Source of the DNA: Planctomycetota bacterium
GTDB taxonomy: Bacteria > Planctomycetota > Phycisphaerae > Phycisphaerales > SM1A02
DNA length: 9,508 bases
Assembly: GCA_027295435.1 (NCBI GenBank)
Contig: JAPUKX010000235.1
Span: 1 to 9,508, forward strand
Direction of reading: 5' to 3'
Shown: positions 1-6,999 of the stretch, one piece after another
Layout: each line of letters opens with the position of its first letter
How positions within the stretch are numbered: the first letter of the stretch is position 1
Made by a program: the position numbers and the translations under genes
Notes under the pieces: generated by a model
Seen by the model: the letters and a program-made list of their open reading frames with translations, nothing else
The model's database searches: none
Told to the model about the DNA's origin: nothing

Positions 1-149
1 ACCTCTTCACGCCGATGTTCGTCATGAGCCGCATCGGGGGCTGGGTCGGCCACTGTATCGAGCAGCTGGCGGACAATAAGCTCATCCGGCCGCGCTGCGA
101 ATACATCGGCCCGCACGAGGCGGCCTACGTGCCCATCGAGGGACGTTGA
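1..149 (+). CDS. gltA: Citrate synthase, C-terminal fragment
   Basis: The frame is open from base 3 to the TGA at 147-149 and gives the last 48 residues of a protein whose start lies left of the window. The segment MSRIGGWVGHCIEQ followed by NKLIRPRCEYIGP matches the conserved C-terminus of citrate synthases, which normally reads R-x-x-GW-x-AH-x-x-E and then IRP-x-x-x-Y-x-G. In the family, the arginine just before the GW pair contributes to the active site of the partner subunit and contacts citrate; it is present here. The enzyme condenses oxaloacetate with acetyl-CoA in the cytoplasm as the entry step of the TCA cycle. Too little is visible to separate it from 2-methylcitrate synthase, which shares this C-terminus. 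A hairpin 65 bases downstream probably ends the transcript. Confidence 0.92.
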   Translation, partial: LFTPMFVMSRIGGWVGHCIEQLADNKLIRPRCEYIGPHEAAYVPIEGR

Positions 150-465
150 AACGGGACAACCCCCGCAGGCGACGCCGGCCCACCTGGTGCGCATCGGGGG
201 ATCACCACGCCGACCCGCTGGGGACGCACCCCAGCGGCTGGCCCGGCCCCGGCGGACCATGGCAGGTCACGTCCTGCGGCATGGACGGCCAGCAGCGAGA
301 AAGTTATCCACATCCGCCCGGGAGGCACGGGGATCAGGGCGGCCCTGGTGATACCATGGCCAGCTGCGGCACGCTGAAGGAGCGGTGGCGCAATCGCAAA
401 GCCAGGAGACCAGGGAGAAGGACGTCGTGTGATATGTCCAAACTCACTTGAAAGGAGGCTGAGCC
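150..465. other. Intergenic region between citrate synthase and the M29-like gene
   Basis: This 316-base stretch has no convincing gene; the open frames across it are rich in Arg, Pro and Gly, as expected from GC-rich non-coding DNA. It holds a strong hairpin at 215-237, a single consensus DnaA-box 9-mer at 304-312, a small dyad around 333-352 (CAGGG-CGG-CCCTG core), and the Shine-Dalgarno of the next gene at 451-458. I could not find a convincing -35/-10 pair for the downstream gene, although its promoter should lie here. Confidence 0.6.
215..237 (+). terminator. Hairpin downstream of citrate synthase
   Basis: A perfect 9-bp inverted repeat, CCGCTGGGG and CCCCAGCGG, flanks a 5-base loop (ACGCA). 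It begins 65 bases after the citrate synthase stop. No T-run follows, so it is not a textbook intrinsic terminator; U-tail-less hairpins can still act as terminators or as 3'-end mRNA stabilisers. Position and stem strength support the call, and the mechanism is inferred. Confidence 0.55.
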
Positions 466-1674
466 ATGAACACGTCGCTGAGAATCCTGGGGCTTGGCCT
501 CGGGGCGGTCCTGCTTGGGGTCGCTTCGGGGATTACCCAGCAGGAATCGTCTATCGCGAGCCCGGACACCGCCGGGATCGCGGACACTCTGGTCAACAAG
601 TCCGCAAACATTCGCTATGACGAGTTGGTGTTGATCAGCGGCGGCGCCCGAGACCAGCAGTTGCTGGAAGACATTGCGGTAGAGGTCCGCAAGCTGGGCG
701 CCCACCCCGTGATCACGATTAGCAGTGACCGTCTCACCCGCAACATATTCACCCAAGTGCCGGCCCGTTTCGACAACCAAGAGCCAACGTTCGTGTTGCG
801 AATGGCCGAGACCATCAACGCGATGATCAGTGTCGATTATCGGGAGAGCTTCGGTATCCTCGCCGATGTCCCGGCCGAGCGCCGGGCCGCCCACGCCAAG
901 GCGTTCGAGCCGGTTCACAAGAAGATGCTCGAGCGCAGCGTGATTCACACGCATCTGGGCAACGGCTTGTATCCGACCAAGGCCTTGGCTGAGCAATTTG
1001 GGATCACCCGCAACGAGCTGTCGAGGATCTTCTGGCGCGGCGTGAATGTTGATTACGATCAGCTCCAAGCTACGGGTGAGCGGGTCAAGAATATTCTGGC
1101 CGCGGGGCGGGAAGTGCGCATCACTGCGCCCAACGGCACTGATCTGACGGTCGAAATCACCCGCCGTCCGATCTTCGTGAGCGATGGCGTGATTTCGACC
1201 GATGATCGATACGCAGGCGGCCCCGCGTGCCAGGTCTGGCTTCCGGCAGGGGAGGTCTACCTGACCCCCGTGACCGGTACGGCCGAGGGTACCTTTATCG
1301 CCGATACGTTCTTCTTCCAGGGCAAGCGGATCCAGGGCCTGACGCTGAACTTCACCAAGGGCAAGATGACGTCGATGTCCGCGAAGCAGGGCGACATCAC
1401 CGCGTTGAGGCAGCTGTACGACGCCGCCCCCGCCGAGGGGCGCGACCACTTCGCGGCTATTGACATCGGCATCAACCCCAGCGTGCAGATTCCCGCAGGC
1501 AGCCAGATGGTCACCTGGATGGGCGCCGGCACGATCAGCATCGGCATAGGCGGCAACACCTGGGCCGGCGGCGACAACGATGTCCCCTTTGACCTGTTTG
1601 CCCATCAGACCAACGCAACGTTGACGGTTGACGGGCGGAAGCTCATCGATCAGGGCACACTGATTCAACGGTAG
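466..1674 (+). CDS. Exported M29-family aminopeptidase-like protein, probably degenerate
   Basis: The product has 402 residues. The start is fixed by a strong Shine-Dalgarno (AAAGGAGG, 451-458) 7 bases before the ATG. Residues 1-22 look like a signal peptide with possible cleavage after ASG, whereas typical M29 aminopeptidases are cytoplasmic. The M29 fold shows in WLPAGEVYLTPVTGTAEG (258-275), the G-I-N-P segment (335-338), GAGTISIGIGGN (353-364) and the DG near the C-terminus (389-390). M29 enzymes bind two metal ions through two Glu, two His and one Asp. Aligned from memory, only the Glu of PAGEV (263) and an Asp (376) remain; the second Glu position reads Ala331, the His of the GT-x-H motif reads Ser358, and the His of the H-x-D motif reads Pro374. 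I therefore infer a non-catalytic or altered relative. It is monocistronic, with terminators on both sides. Family membership is fairly sure; activity is doubtful. Confidence 0.82.
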   Translation: MNTSLRILGLGLGAVLLGVASGITQQESSIASPDTAGIADTLVNKSANIRYDELVLISGGARDQQLLEDIAVEVRKLGAHPVITISSDRLTRNIFTQVPARFDNQEPTFVLRMAETINAMISVDYRESFGILADVPAERRAAHAKAFEPVHKKMLERSVIHTHLGNGLYPTKALAEQFGITRNELSRIFWRGVNVDYDQLQATGERVKNILAAGREVRITAPNGTDLTVEITRRPIFVSDGVISTDDRYAGGPACQVWLPAGEVYLTPVTGTAEGTFIADTFFFQGKRIQGLTLNFTKGKMTSMSAKQGDITALRQLYDAAPAEGRDHFAAIDIGINPSVQIPAGSQMVTWMGAGTISIGIGGNTWAGGDNDVPFDLFAHQTNATLTVDGRKLIDQGTLIQR

Positions 1675-1729
1675 TCGTGCCCGCGCCGCCGCTCCTTCAC
1701 GGGCTCCTGTGCCACGACAACCTCCAAGA

Positions 1730-1763
1730 AAGAAGCCCACGGATCCCAATCCGTGGGCTTCTT
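1730..1763. terminator. Bidirectional intrinsic terminator between convergent genes
   Basis: A 15-bp perfect stem (left arm 1730-1744, right arm 1749-1763) closes on a CCCA tetraloop. The core arms are GAAGCCCACGGAT and ATCCGTGGGCTTC. The right arm ends in CTTCTTCGTTC on the plus strand, and the minus strand ends similarly in CTTCTTTCTT, so both sides carry T-rich tails. It lies between the 3' end of the M29-like gene (1674) and that of the convergent DUF4139 gene (1804), as expected for a shared terminator. Confidence 0.87.
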
Positions 1764-1803
1764 CGTTCATGCAGGGCGTTGCGCGGCCAAACGGTGCACT
1801 TGT

Positions 1804-3348
1804 TCACCACGTGTATTTCACCGTGTAGGTCAGCGTCTTTTCGCCGTCAGGCGGAACGTTCACTTCGAAGTGGATCGTCCGCGCGTCGATCTTCTCATGC
1901 TCGTCGCTGGCCTCGGTGATCTGCCAGTTGACCCACCGGTAGAGGTTCTCCTTGATGATGACCTTGATATGCTGCTCTTTGTGGTTGCGGATTTGGATCT
2001 TGAAGCTCTCGGTGATGAGGTTGGCCCGGGTATCGATAGTAAAGTTCGTTTGGGTGCGCTCGCCGACGATATCAAAGGCTTGACCAACCCTGATCAGGAC
2101 CGTCTCATTCTTCGGCGTATGGTCGATGAGGTCTTCGCCGACGAACTCAAACGTTTCGTCCGCCTCGTCCTGTTTGTACACGCGTACCTTGCCCCGCGGC
2201 AGAGGCATGCCGAGGTTGTTGTCCTCTTCATTGTGAAAGCGCACATAGACGTCGACCTTCGGGTTCGACTGCGTGCCCATATTGCGGTCGGTTTGCGGGT
2301 TAGGGGAAAACCTCCACCCAGCACCGGGTGACAGGCCAAAGTACACCAACACTTTCTCGACGCTCACGTCGCGGGCGGTCGGAAACAGTGTGATCTGCTG
2401 GGTGGTGTTGGACAGGATATCCGTGCGGCGCGGCAGCGTGTACAGGTGGTACTCGAAGAAGGCCCTTTCTTGGAAGCCCGGCGGCCGGCCGGCCCCCCTC
2501 CCTGCACCCCCACCGGAACGAAAGTAGCCATACTCTGGCTGAACCCGCTGCACGTCGCCGGCGATGAGCTTGAGCCGGGCGTTTTGGTACGCCCGCCCGG
2601 AGAGGTTCATCACAGTCACCCACGCGCCGAGGTCGGCCAGGGTGTCATCGGCGTTCAGCATCAGGTTGTAGTCCGCCCGCCAGGTGATGCCGCTGGTCTG
2701 ATAGGTGGTGCGGATCTCGTGCTCACCGCCTTGCTCGGCATCCAGCTTCCACACCAGCGTGGGCTTGGTCACCAGCCCCTCCAGCGGCAGCGGGGGTAGT
2801 TTGATTCGACCGCTTCCCTGTGGGAGGAACTCCAGCCCCTGCGGCGTCTGGAGGATAAACATCCCACCGCTGACGGCGAGTACCTTGCCCGTTACCACTG
2901 TGGTCTCGCCGTCCTGCGTCACTTCCAGGCCGACCTCCCGGTCGATGTACTTTTCGTAGAGCTTTTGGGTATTGATCAGGTCGAACTCGAAGTTCTGTTC
3001 GAGCACCTCCGTACCGTCGGGGTCAGTGAGATCCACAAAGCTCACCGTGGTGGGATCGATGAACTGGGCCACGTCGGTGAACCGCAGTTCGTTGAGGCCA
3101 GCCTTGAGGTTGACTGTGCGCACCTCCTTGACCACACCGAATCCGGGCACCTGCCAGGCGAAGTTCAGGTTGTAGCCCTGTCGCTGCTGGGAGATGAACC
3201 GTTGGGGATCGAAGCTCCCCGGGTCGGCAGTGGAGTAGACGGTCACCGCCAGGCCTTCGCCCGCGGCGGCGGCCCCGACTGTGCAGGGCGAGAAGAGAAG
3301 AATCACGGCGGCAATGACGTTTGGTGTCCATTGGTGTTTGCGAACCAT
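1804..3348 (-). CDS. Exported DUF4139 domain protein
   Basis: The product has 514 residues. The ATG at 3348-3346 is preceded by AAGGAG about 8 bases upstream. Residues 1-29 form a signal peptide (basic VRKH start, hydrophobic VIAAVILLF, Ala-rich end), so the protein is periplasmic or envelope-bound. The centre holds the segment YQTSGITWRADYNLML (216-231), then WVTVMNLSG and a region with NARLKLIAGDV, which is the signature of DUF4139. The C-terminus ends in a run of beta-strands (TLTYTVKYTW) typical of the domain's end. A Gly/Arg/Pro-rich linker (about 278-292) probably forms a disordered loop. The biochemical role of DUF4139 proteins is unknown to me; relatives are mostly all-beta exported proteins. 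The FG-GAP repeat gene lies 115 bases upstream on the same strand with no strong terminator between, so co-transcription is possible. Confidence 0.85.
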   Translation of the reverse strand: MVRKHQWTPNVIAAVILLFSPCTVGAAAAGEGLAVTVYSTADPGSFDPQRFISQQRQGYNLNFAWQVPGFGVVKEVRTVNLKAGLNELRFTDVAQFIDPTTVSFVDLTDPDGTEVLEQNFEFDLINTQKLYEKYIDREVGLEVTQDGETTVVTGKVLAVSGGMFILQTPQGLEFLPQGSGRIKLPPLPLEGLVTKPTLVWKLDAEQGGEHEIRTTYQTSGITWRADYNLMLNADDTLADLGAWVTVMNLSGRAYQNARLKLIAGDVQRVQPEYGYFRSGGGAGRGAGRPPGFQERAFFEYHLYTLPRRTDILSNTTQQITLFPTARDVSVEKVLVYFGLSPGAGWRFSPNPQTDRNMGTQSNPKVDVYVRFHNEEDNNLGMPLPRGKVRVYKQDEADETFEFVGEDLIDHTPKNETVLIRVGQAFDIVGERTQTNFTIDTRANLITESFKIQIRNHKEQHIKVIIKENLYRWVNWQITEASDEHEKIDARTIHFEVNVPPDGEKTLTYTVKYTW

Positions 3349-3368
3349 CGGCGTGCTCCTTGACCCAG

Positions 3369-3386
3369 GGCCGCCTCAGTGCGGCC
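3369..3386 (-). other. Small stem-loop in the leader of the DUF4139 gene
   Basis: A perfect 6-bp inverted repeat, GGCCGC and GCGGCC, surrounds a 6-base loop. It lies 20 to 40 bases upstream of the DUF4139 start codon, just before the AAGGAG ribosome site, and would sit in the mRNA between the FG-GAP gene and the DUF4139 gene. No T-run follows. It could be a weak attenuator, a processing site, or chance in GC-rich DNA. Confidence 0.3.
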
Positions 3387-3463
3387 GGTGTGTGATGTCA
3401 ACAAAATATGGCCGATCCTGACCGGCGGTCTCCAGTGAGCAGTCGGTTTTTGGCGGGAATGTA

Positions 3464-5797
3464 CTATTGGCCGGCCGGAGAGGCCTCTTGCGTCATCTGC
3501 GGATAGATCAGCACCCGATCGTGGGCCAGCAGCAGCAAGTCATCGGCTCCGTCACCCGTAACGTCGGCAACGAGGGCTTCGCTCGGCTCGTACTCGCGCG
3601 GCTCGCCGCCGGAAAAGATCTTGGATTCAAAGACCTGGAAGCCAACCGCGTACAGCATCTGTCGCGACTCGCTAAACGTAAAGATCTCACACATCTGTTC
3701 GCCGGCATCGAGTGAAATGAGATCGCGAAACCCGTCGCCGTTGATGTCGCCGGTCGCCAGCTCATGCTGGCGGCGATGCTCTTGGTCGGTCCGCCAGGAC
3801 GCAAACTCTCGCAGCACCGTGCGGTCGCCCAGAAACCGAATCACCGCGAACCCGTCGTTCCCGATCGCCAGGAGGTTGTCCCCGCCATCGCCCGAGAACG
3901 AGCCGGCATGGATGGAATGAAACGAGAAACCCTTGACCGTGACCGACTCGGTCTCGCCCCATGTTCTGCTCGAGCCGGGTCGCTGGTCTTGCAAGCGGGC
4001 CATGACGACCAGCCGATCGTTCTTCTGGTCGGCGGCGACAATTCGATCGCCCAGCACGGCCAGCGACACGAGCTTGGAAGAGCTGTCGTCGGCGTTTATC
4101 TGTTGCACCACCTGCCAACCCGGACTGACGCCCGCAGGTGGGTCCGGATCATAACGCACCGCCCGCACGTAGTTGCGATCGGCAATGAGCAGCTCCGCGT
4201 GGCCGTCTGCGTCGATGTCAAATACCGCGGTGTTGTCCGCCTTGGCGGCCTTCACCAAGCCGAACTGGCCCATATCTTTGGACTCTGTGAGTTCGAACCC
4301 GTCGGCCTCGGCGTGGAGCATCATCATCGGCTTATCACGCGTGAACAGCAGCAGGTCGGTCCTCCCGTCCTGATCGGCGTCCAGGGCCAGAATGGTCTGG
4401 GGCGATCGGCTCAGTGACCCCAGTTGGATCGTTTCGCTTTCCCCGGCCAGGTCGATGAGCGTAATCGCATAGTTGCGACCGTCCTTGGCGATGATGGCGA
4501 CGTGCGGGCCATCCTCCAACTCGACCAGATTGAGCGCGACCGGTGTATGGCCGCCGGGAACGGTCAGCGGGACAGGATATGGCACACCGGTTGACTCGAC
4601 CTCGCATCGGCCGACGACACCTTCCTTCTCCGAGAGCACGAACAGCTCGGCAAAAGGGTCATCGTCCACGTTGCCCGCAACGAGATACTCAAGCTCGGCG
4701 TAGCACGGATATGACTCGCCCGGCTGCAAGCCCTTGCCCTGGGCCTGGCGATACACGACCAGCGCGTTGGCCTGAGTGTCCGTGGCCACAAGGTCCAAGA
4801 GCCCGTCGCCATCGACATCGACCACAGCCGTGGACCGCTTGCGATTGCCCGCGTCGGAGAAGCTGTACACCAGCATCGCCGCGTCGCGGTCACCGGTCTG
4901 CTCGATCTGCTCGATCGCGAGCTCGTACAGAACGATGCGCTTGGACGCTCGTTCGATGACGACGATGGTGGCCGCATCATCCCCGGTGAGGCGCAGCGCC
5001 TCCGCCTCGAGCAGCGCGGGCATCTCGAATCGAAGCTCGGCTCCCAGCACGCCGCGCCCGGAATCCTCGCCGCCGAGCCACAGCCGGATCGGAGCCGGGT
5101 CGTCGGGAAGGATGCCGGCGATATCCAACCGTCCGTCACCGTTGTAGTCCTCGAGCAGGAAGGCGATGATCTTGCCGCCCGTTGCGAGCTTCAGCGGCCG
5201 GCCCAGGCTATCGCCATTGATCGTCCAGACGTGGATCTCGCCGTCAACCAGACAAAGAAGCTCCGGTCGATCGTCGCCGATGACATCGGCCACCGCCAGG
5301 CCGTTTCGATTAGACGCCAGGTCCTTGACATGATGCTTGCGGGCGATTGCGAACTTGCCGGCCGGTGACTGACGCACGAACACCACCTCGGGGGGTGATC
5401 CGGCGTAAATGAGATCCATCAACCCATCGCCGTCGAAATCGTGGGGGACCACGGCCGAAACGCGATGGCTGACGGAGATGAGCTGGCGCCTGAACCGCCA
5501 GTGCTCGGGGAGTTCATTGGCCCGGGTGACAGTGACGAAAGCGTCATCCGGGGTGGCCCCCGGCTTCTGAACGTGCAGCTCGATTCGGCTGGAGTGGTTG
5601 TTGACCACGATCAAGTCCAGGAAGCTATCGCCGTCCAGATCGGCCACGGCCATCGGACCTGCGCTGCGGTCGATCTTGACGATCTCCAGTCCCCCAAAGC
5701 CGAAGTACTCGGCCAGCGAAGTGTCGTCACTCTGTGTCGGCCCCAAGGAAGCCAGCAGCAGGCCGACGCCGGCGCAAAAGGTCACAGCGATGGGCAT
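3464..5797 (-). CDS. Exported FG-GAP/VCBS repeat (beta-propeller) protein
   Basis: The product has 777 residues. The ATG at 5797-5795 has AGGAG 7 bases upstream and no earlier in-frame start nearby. Residues 1-22 are hydrophobic (VTFCAGVGLLLASLG), consistent with a signal peptide, though the usual basic n-region is missing. About eleven copies of the calcium-binding D-x-D-G-D-G-x-x-D-L repeat can be read: near 53, 120, 171, 217, 327, 376, 473, 527, 633, 684 and 745. The copies at 120, 327 and 684 are closest to consensus (DFDGDGLMDL, DVDGDGLLDL, DINGDGFRDL); those at 171, 376 and 633 are worn. FG-GAP/VCBS repeats fold into integrin-like propellers with Ca2+ loops. Eleven blades suggest two propellers or an incomplete pair. 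No catalytic domain, membrane anchor or sorting domain is visible. Adhesion or surface binding is inferred only from the family. It is divergent from the protease gene at 5935. Confidence 0.88.
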   Translation of the reverse strand: MPIAVTFCAGVGLLLASLGPTQSDDTSLAEYFGFGGLEIVKIDRSAGPMAVADLDGDSFLDLIVVNNHSSRIELHVQKPGATPDDAFVTVTRANELPEHWRFRRQLISVSHRVSAVVPHDFDGDGLMDLIYAGSPPEVVFVRQSPAGKFAIARKHHVKDLASNRNGLAVADVIGDDRPELLCLVDGEIHVWTINGDSLGRPLKLATGGKIIAFLLEDYNGDGRLDIAGILPDDPAPIRLWLGGEDSGRGVLGAELRFEMPALLEAEALRLTGDDAATIVVIERASKRIVLYELAIEQIEQTGDRDAAMLVYSFSDAGNRKRSTAVVDVDGDGLLDLVATDTQANALVVYRQAQGKGLQPGESYPCYAELEYLVAGNVDDDPFAELFVLSEKEGVVGRCEVESTGVPYPVPLTVPGGHTPVALNLVELEDGPHVAIIAKDGRNYAITLIDLAGESETIQLGSLSRSPQTILALDADQDGRTDLLLFTRDKPMMMLHAEADGFELTESKDMGQFGLVKAAKADNTAVFDIDADGHAELLIADRNYVRAVRYDPDPPAGVSPGWQVVQQINADDSSSKLVSLAVLGDRIVAADQKNDRLVVMARLQDQRPGSSRTWGETESVTVKGFSFHSIHAGSFSGDGGDNLLAIGNDGFAVIRFLGDRTVLREFASWRTDQEHRRQHELATGDINGDGFRDLISLDAGEQMCEIFTFSESRQMLYAVGFQVFESKIFSGGEPREYEPSEALVADVTGDGADDLLLLAHDRVLIYPQMTQEASPAGQ

Positions 5798-5934
5798 GAG
5801 GTTGCTCCTGGGTGCCCCGGGGACGCAAGCGTGAGGCCGATCAGGCCGATACCTCCGTGGATGTTGCTGAGTTCATCGTCACCATCGTATACTAGCTCCA
5901 TGCGGCTGTGGCCTTCTTTTGAGCTTCGACGAAG
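5798..5934. promoter_or_regulatory. Divergent promoter region
   Basis: These 137 bases separate the divergent FG-GAP protein gene (-) and serine protease gene (+), so promoters for both must lie here unless a transcript reads in. A plus-strand candidate is given separately. The short palindrome GTATAC (5887-5892) sits inside that candidate's -10 region and could matter for either strand. I found no convincing minus-strand -35/-10 pair. Confidence 0.5.
5864..5893 (+). promoter_or_regulatory. Candidate sigma-70-type promoter for the protease gene
   Basis: TTGCTG (5864-5869) and TATACT (5888-5893) are separated by 18 bases. The -10 matches TATAAT at five of six positions; the -35 matches TTGACA at three of six. 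The region is locally AT-richer than its surroundings. The expected transcription start would be near base 5900, 35 bases before the protease ATG. Confidence 0.38.
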
Positions 5935-5938
5935 ATGA
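5900..5938 (+). CDS. Possible 12-residue leader peptide overlapping the protease start
   Basis: An ATG at 5900 opens a 12-codon frame (MRLWPSFELRRR) whose TGA at 5936-5938 overlaps the protease ATG at 5935 as ATGA. It has no Shine-Dalgarno, but it falls at the predicted transcription start of the candidate promoter at 5864-5893, so it could be read as a leaderless ORF and feed ribosomes into the protease gene, whose own Shine-Dalgarno is weak. Such a short frame can arise by chance, and the peptide has no recognisable family. Confidence 0.2.
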   Translation: MRLWPSFELRRR

Positions 5939-6912
5939 CTCGGTTTCTCGCTGGCAAAAGTACCGTTGCTGCGGTTCTGGTCGCGGCCCTGCTCGGGACC
6001 GCCAGCGCTGCCGATGTAATCAAGCTTACCAGCGGCGCGGTGCTCCAAGGCGCGATCCTGAAGCGAAATGACCAGACGTTGTGGCTGGACCTCGGTTCCG
6101 ACGTGCTGGCGATAAGGCTCCAGGACATCGATGAGATCGAGCTGGCTGAGGCGGACGCGCCGGTGCAGACCGAAGCACACTGGCTGTTCCACACGGCCCG
6201 CGATCTGACTGAGCTAAGCCCCAAGGAGCAGGCCAAGCGGGTGGGACCCACGGTCATCAAGGTCGCCACCCCCCGTGGTCTGGGCTCCGGCGTGATCATC
6301 AGCACCGACGGACACGCCATCACCAACGCTCACGTCATCCAGGGCGAGACGAACCTGCGAGTGACGGTGTGGCTTCCCCAGGCCGACACCTCGCTTCGGC
6401 GCATGGTGGTCCAAGACATCGAGATCGTCGCCGTCAACAACCACATCGACCTGGCTTTGATCAAGATTACGCACCCCGAACAGGGGAAGTTTGTCTTTGC
6501 TCTACTTGAAGCCCAGGAGAGCATCGAGGTCGGCCAGATCGTGTTCGCGATCGGCAACCCCTTGGGATTGGAGCGCACGCTCAGCCAGGGTGTGATCTCC
6601 ACGACCCAGCGGAGCTTCGACGGGCTGACCTACATCCAGACCGATGCGGCGGTCAATCCCGGCAACTCGGGCGGCCCGCTGTTCAATACTCGTGGCGAGG
6701 TTGTGGGCATCACCAACATGGGCGCAATGTTCTTCGAGGGCCTAAACTTCGCCATTCCCGCCCGATACGTGAAGGACTTTCTTCGCAACCGTGAAGCCTT
6801 CGCCTACGACAAGGACAACCCCAACTCCGGGCACCACTATCACGAGCCCCCGCCGCGCAAGAAGTTCAGCGTTGCACCGGCGTTGAAAGATCGATCGAGC
6901 CGTTCGGAATGA
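5935..6912 (+). CDS. Exported trypsin-like serine protease (S1C, HtrA/Deg-like, no PDZ)
   Basis: The product has 325 residues. Residues 1-25 are a classical signal peptide ending ASA before ADVIK. Residues 27-70 form a small all-beta segment (VIKLTSGAVLQGAILKR, then WLDLGSDVLAIRLQDIDEIE), a short barrel-like module I associate with planctomycete exported proteins. The protease domain covers about 95-285 with a full triad: His133 in TNAHVI, Asp172 in NNHIDLALIKI and Ser245 in NPGNSGGPL, plus the GSGVIIS and IGNPLGLERT strands of HtrA/Deg proteases. The chain ends soon after, with a His/Pro/Lys-rich tail (GHHYHEPPPRKK, 299-310), so the usual PDZ domain is absent. It should cleave misfolded or specific envelope proteins, and may assemble differently from DegP. 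The ATG has only a weak ribosome site (GACGAAG). The next gene starts 87 bases downstream on the same strand, so an operon is possible. Confidence 0.9.
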   Translation: MTRFLAGKSTVAAVLVAALLGTASAADVIKLTSGAVLQGAILKRNDQTLWLDLGSDVLAIRLQDIDEIELAEADAPVQTEAHWLFHTARDLTELSPKEQAKRVGPTVIKVATPRGLGSGVIISTDGHAITNAHVIQGETNLRVTVWLPQADTSLRRMVVQDIEIVAVNNHIDLALIKITHPEQGKFVFALLEAQESIEVGQIVFAIGNPLGLERTLSQGVISTTQRSFDGLTYIQTDAAVNPGNSGGPLFNTRGEVVGITNMGAMFFEGLNFAIPARYVKDFLRNREAFAYDKDNPNSGHHYHEPPPRKKFSVAPALKDRSSRSE

Positions 6913-6999
6913 TCCCATGATCCGTTGCCTTGGCTGTGGATGTTTGTGCCGGCGGGATCAAACTGGCTTAGGAACCGCTGATTGAAAGAGGATACTGCC

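Noticed and set aside
146..451. A plus-strand frame in the gap after citrate synthase, TTG start overlapping its stop
   Set aside because: The product is dominated by Arg, Pro, Gly and Trp, has no ribosome site or known motif, and runs through the hairpin at 215-237.
334..1770. A 478-codon minus-strand open frame opposite the M29-like gene
   Set aside because: It lies antisense to a gene with clear family motifs, a signal peptide and a strong ribosome site. Its product is Arg/His/Gly-rich without recognisable domains, as expected of an antisense shadow in GC-rich DNA, and it runs through the terminator hairpin.
1753..2331. A 192-codon plus-strand frame starting inside the terminator
   Set aside because: It is antisense to the C-terminal part of the DUF4139 gene, starts in the terminator stem, and shows no family motif.
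3396..3401. A perfect TTGACA on the minus strand upstream of the DUF4139 gene
   Set aside because: No -10-like hexamer occurs 16-18 bases downstream; the sequence there is GC-rich and falls in the stem-loop at 3369-3386.
3764..4417. A 217-codon plus-strand frame opposite the FG-GAP gene
   Set aside because: It is a shadow of the repeat protein; the minus-strand frame carries the D-x-D-G-D-G repeats and the ribosome site.
6910..6960. An inverted repeat TGATCCC/GGGATCA between the protease gene and the two-repeat gene
   Set aside because: The arms are only 7 bp and 37 bases apart, with no T-run, so it is not a credible terminator; the left arm also includes the protease stop codon.
6982..6999. 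TTG at 6982 as the start of the two-repeat protein
   Set aside because: It would add KEDTA before the signal peptide and overlap the AAAGAGGA ribosome site that serves the ATG at 7000.
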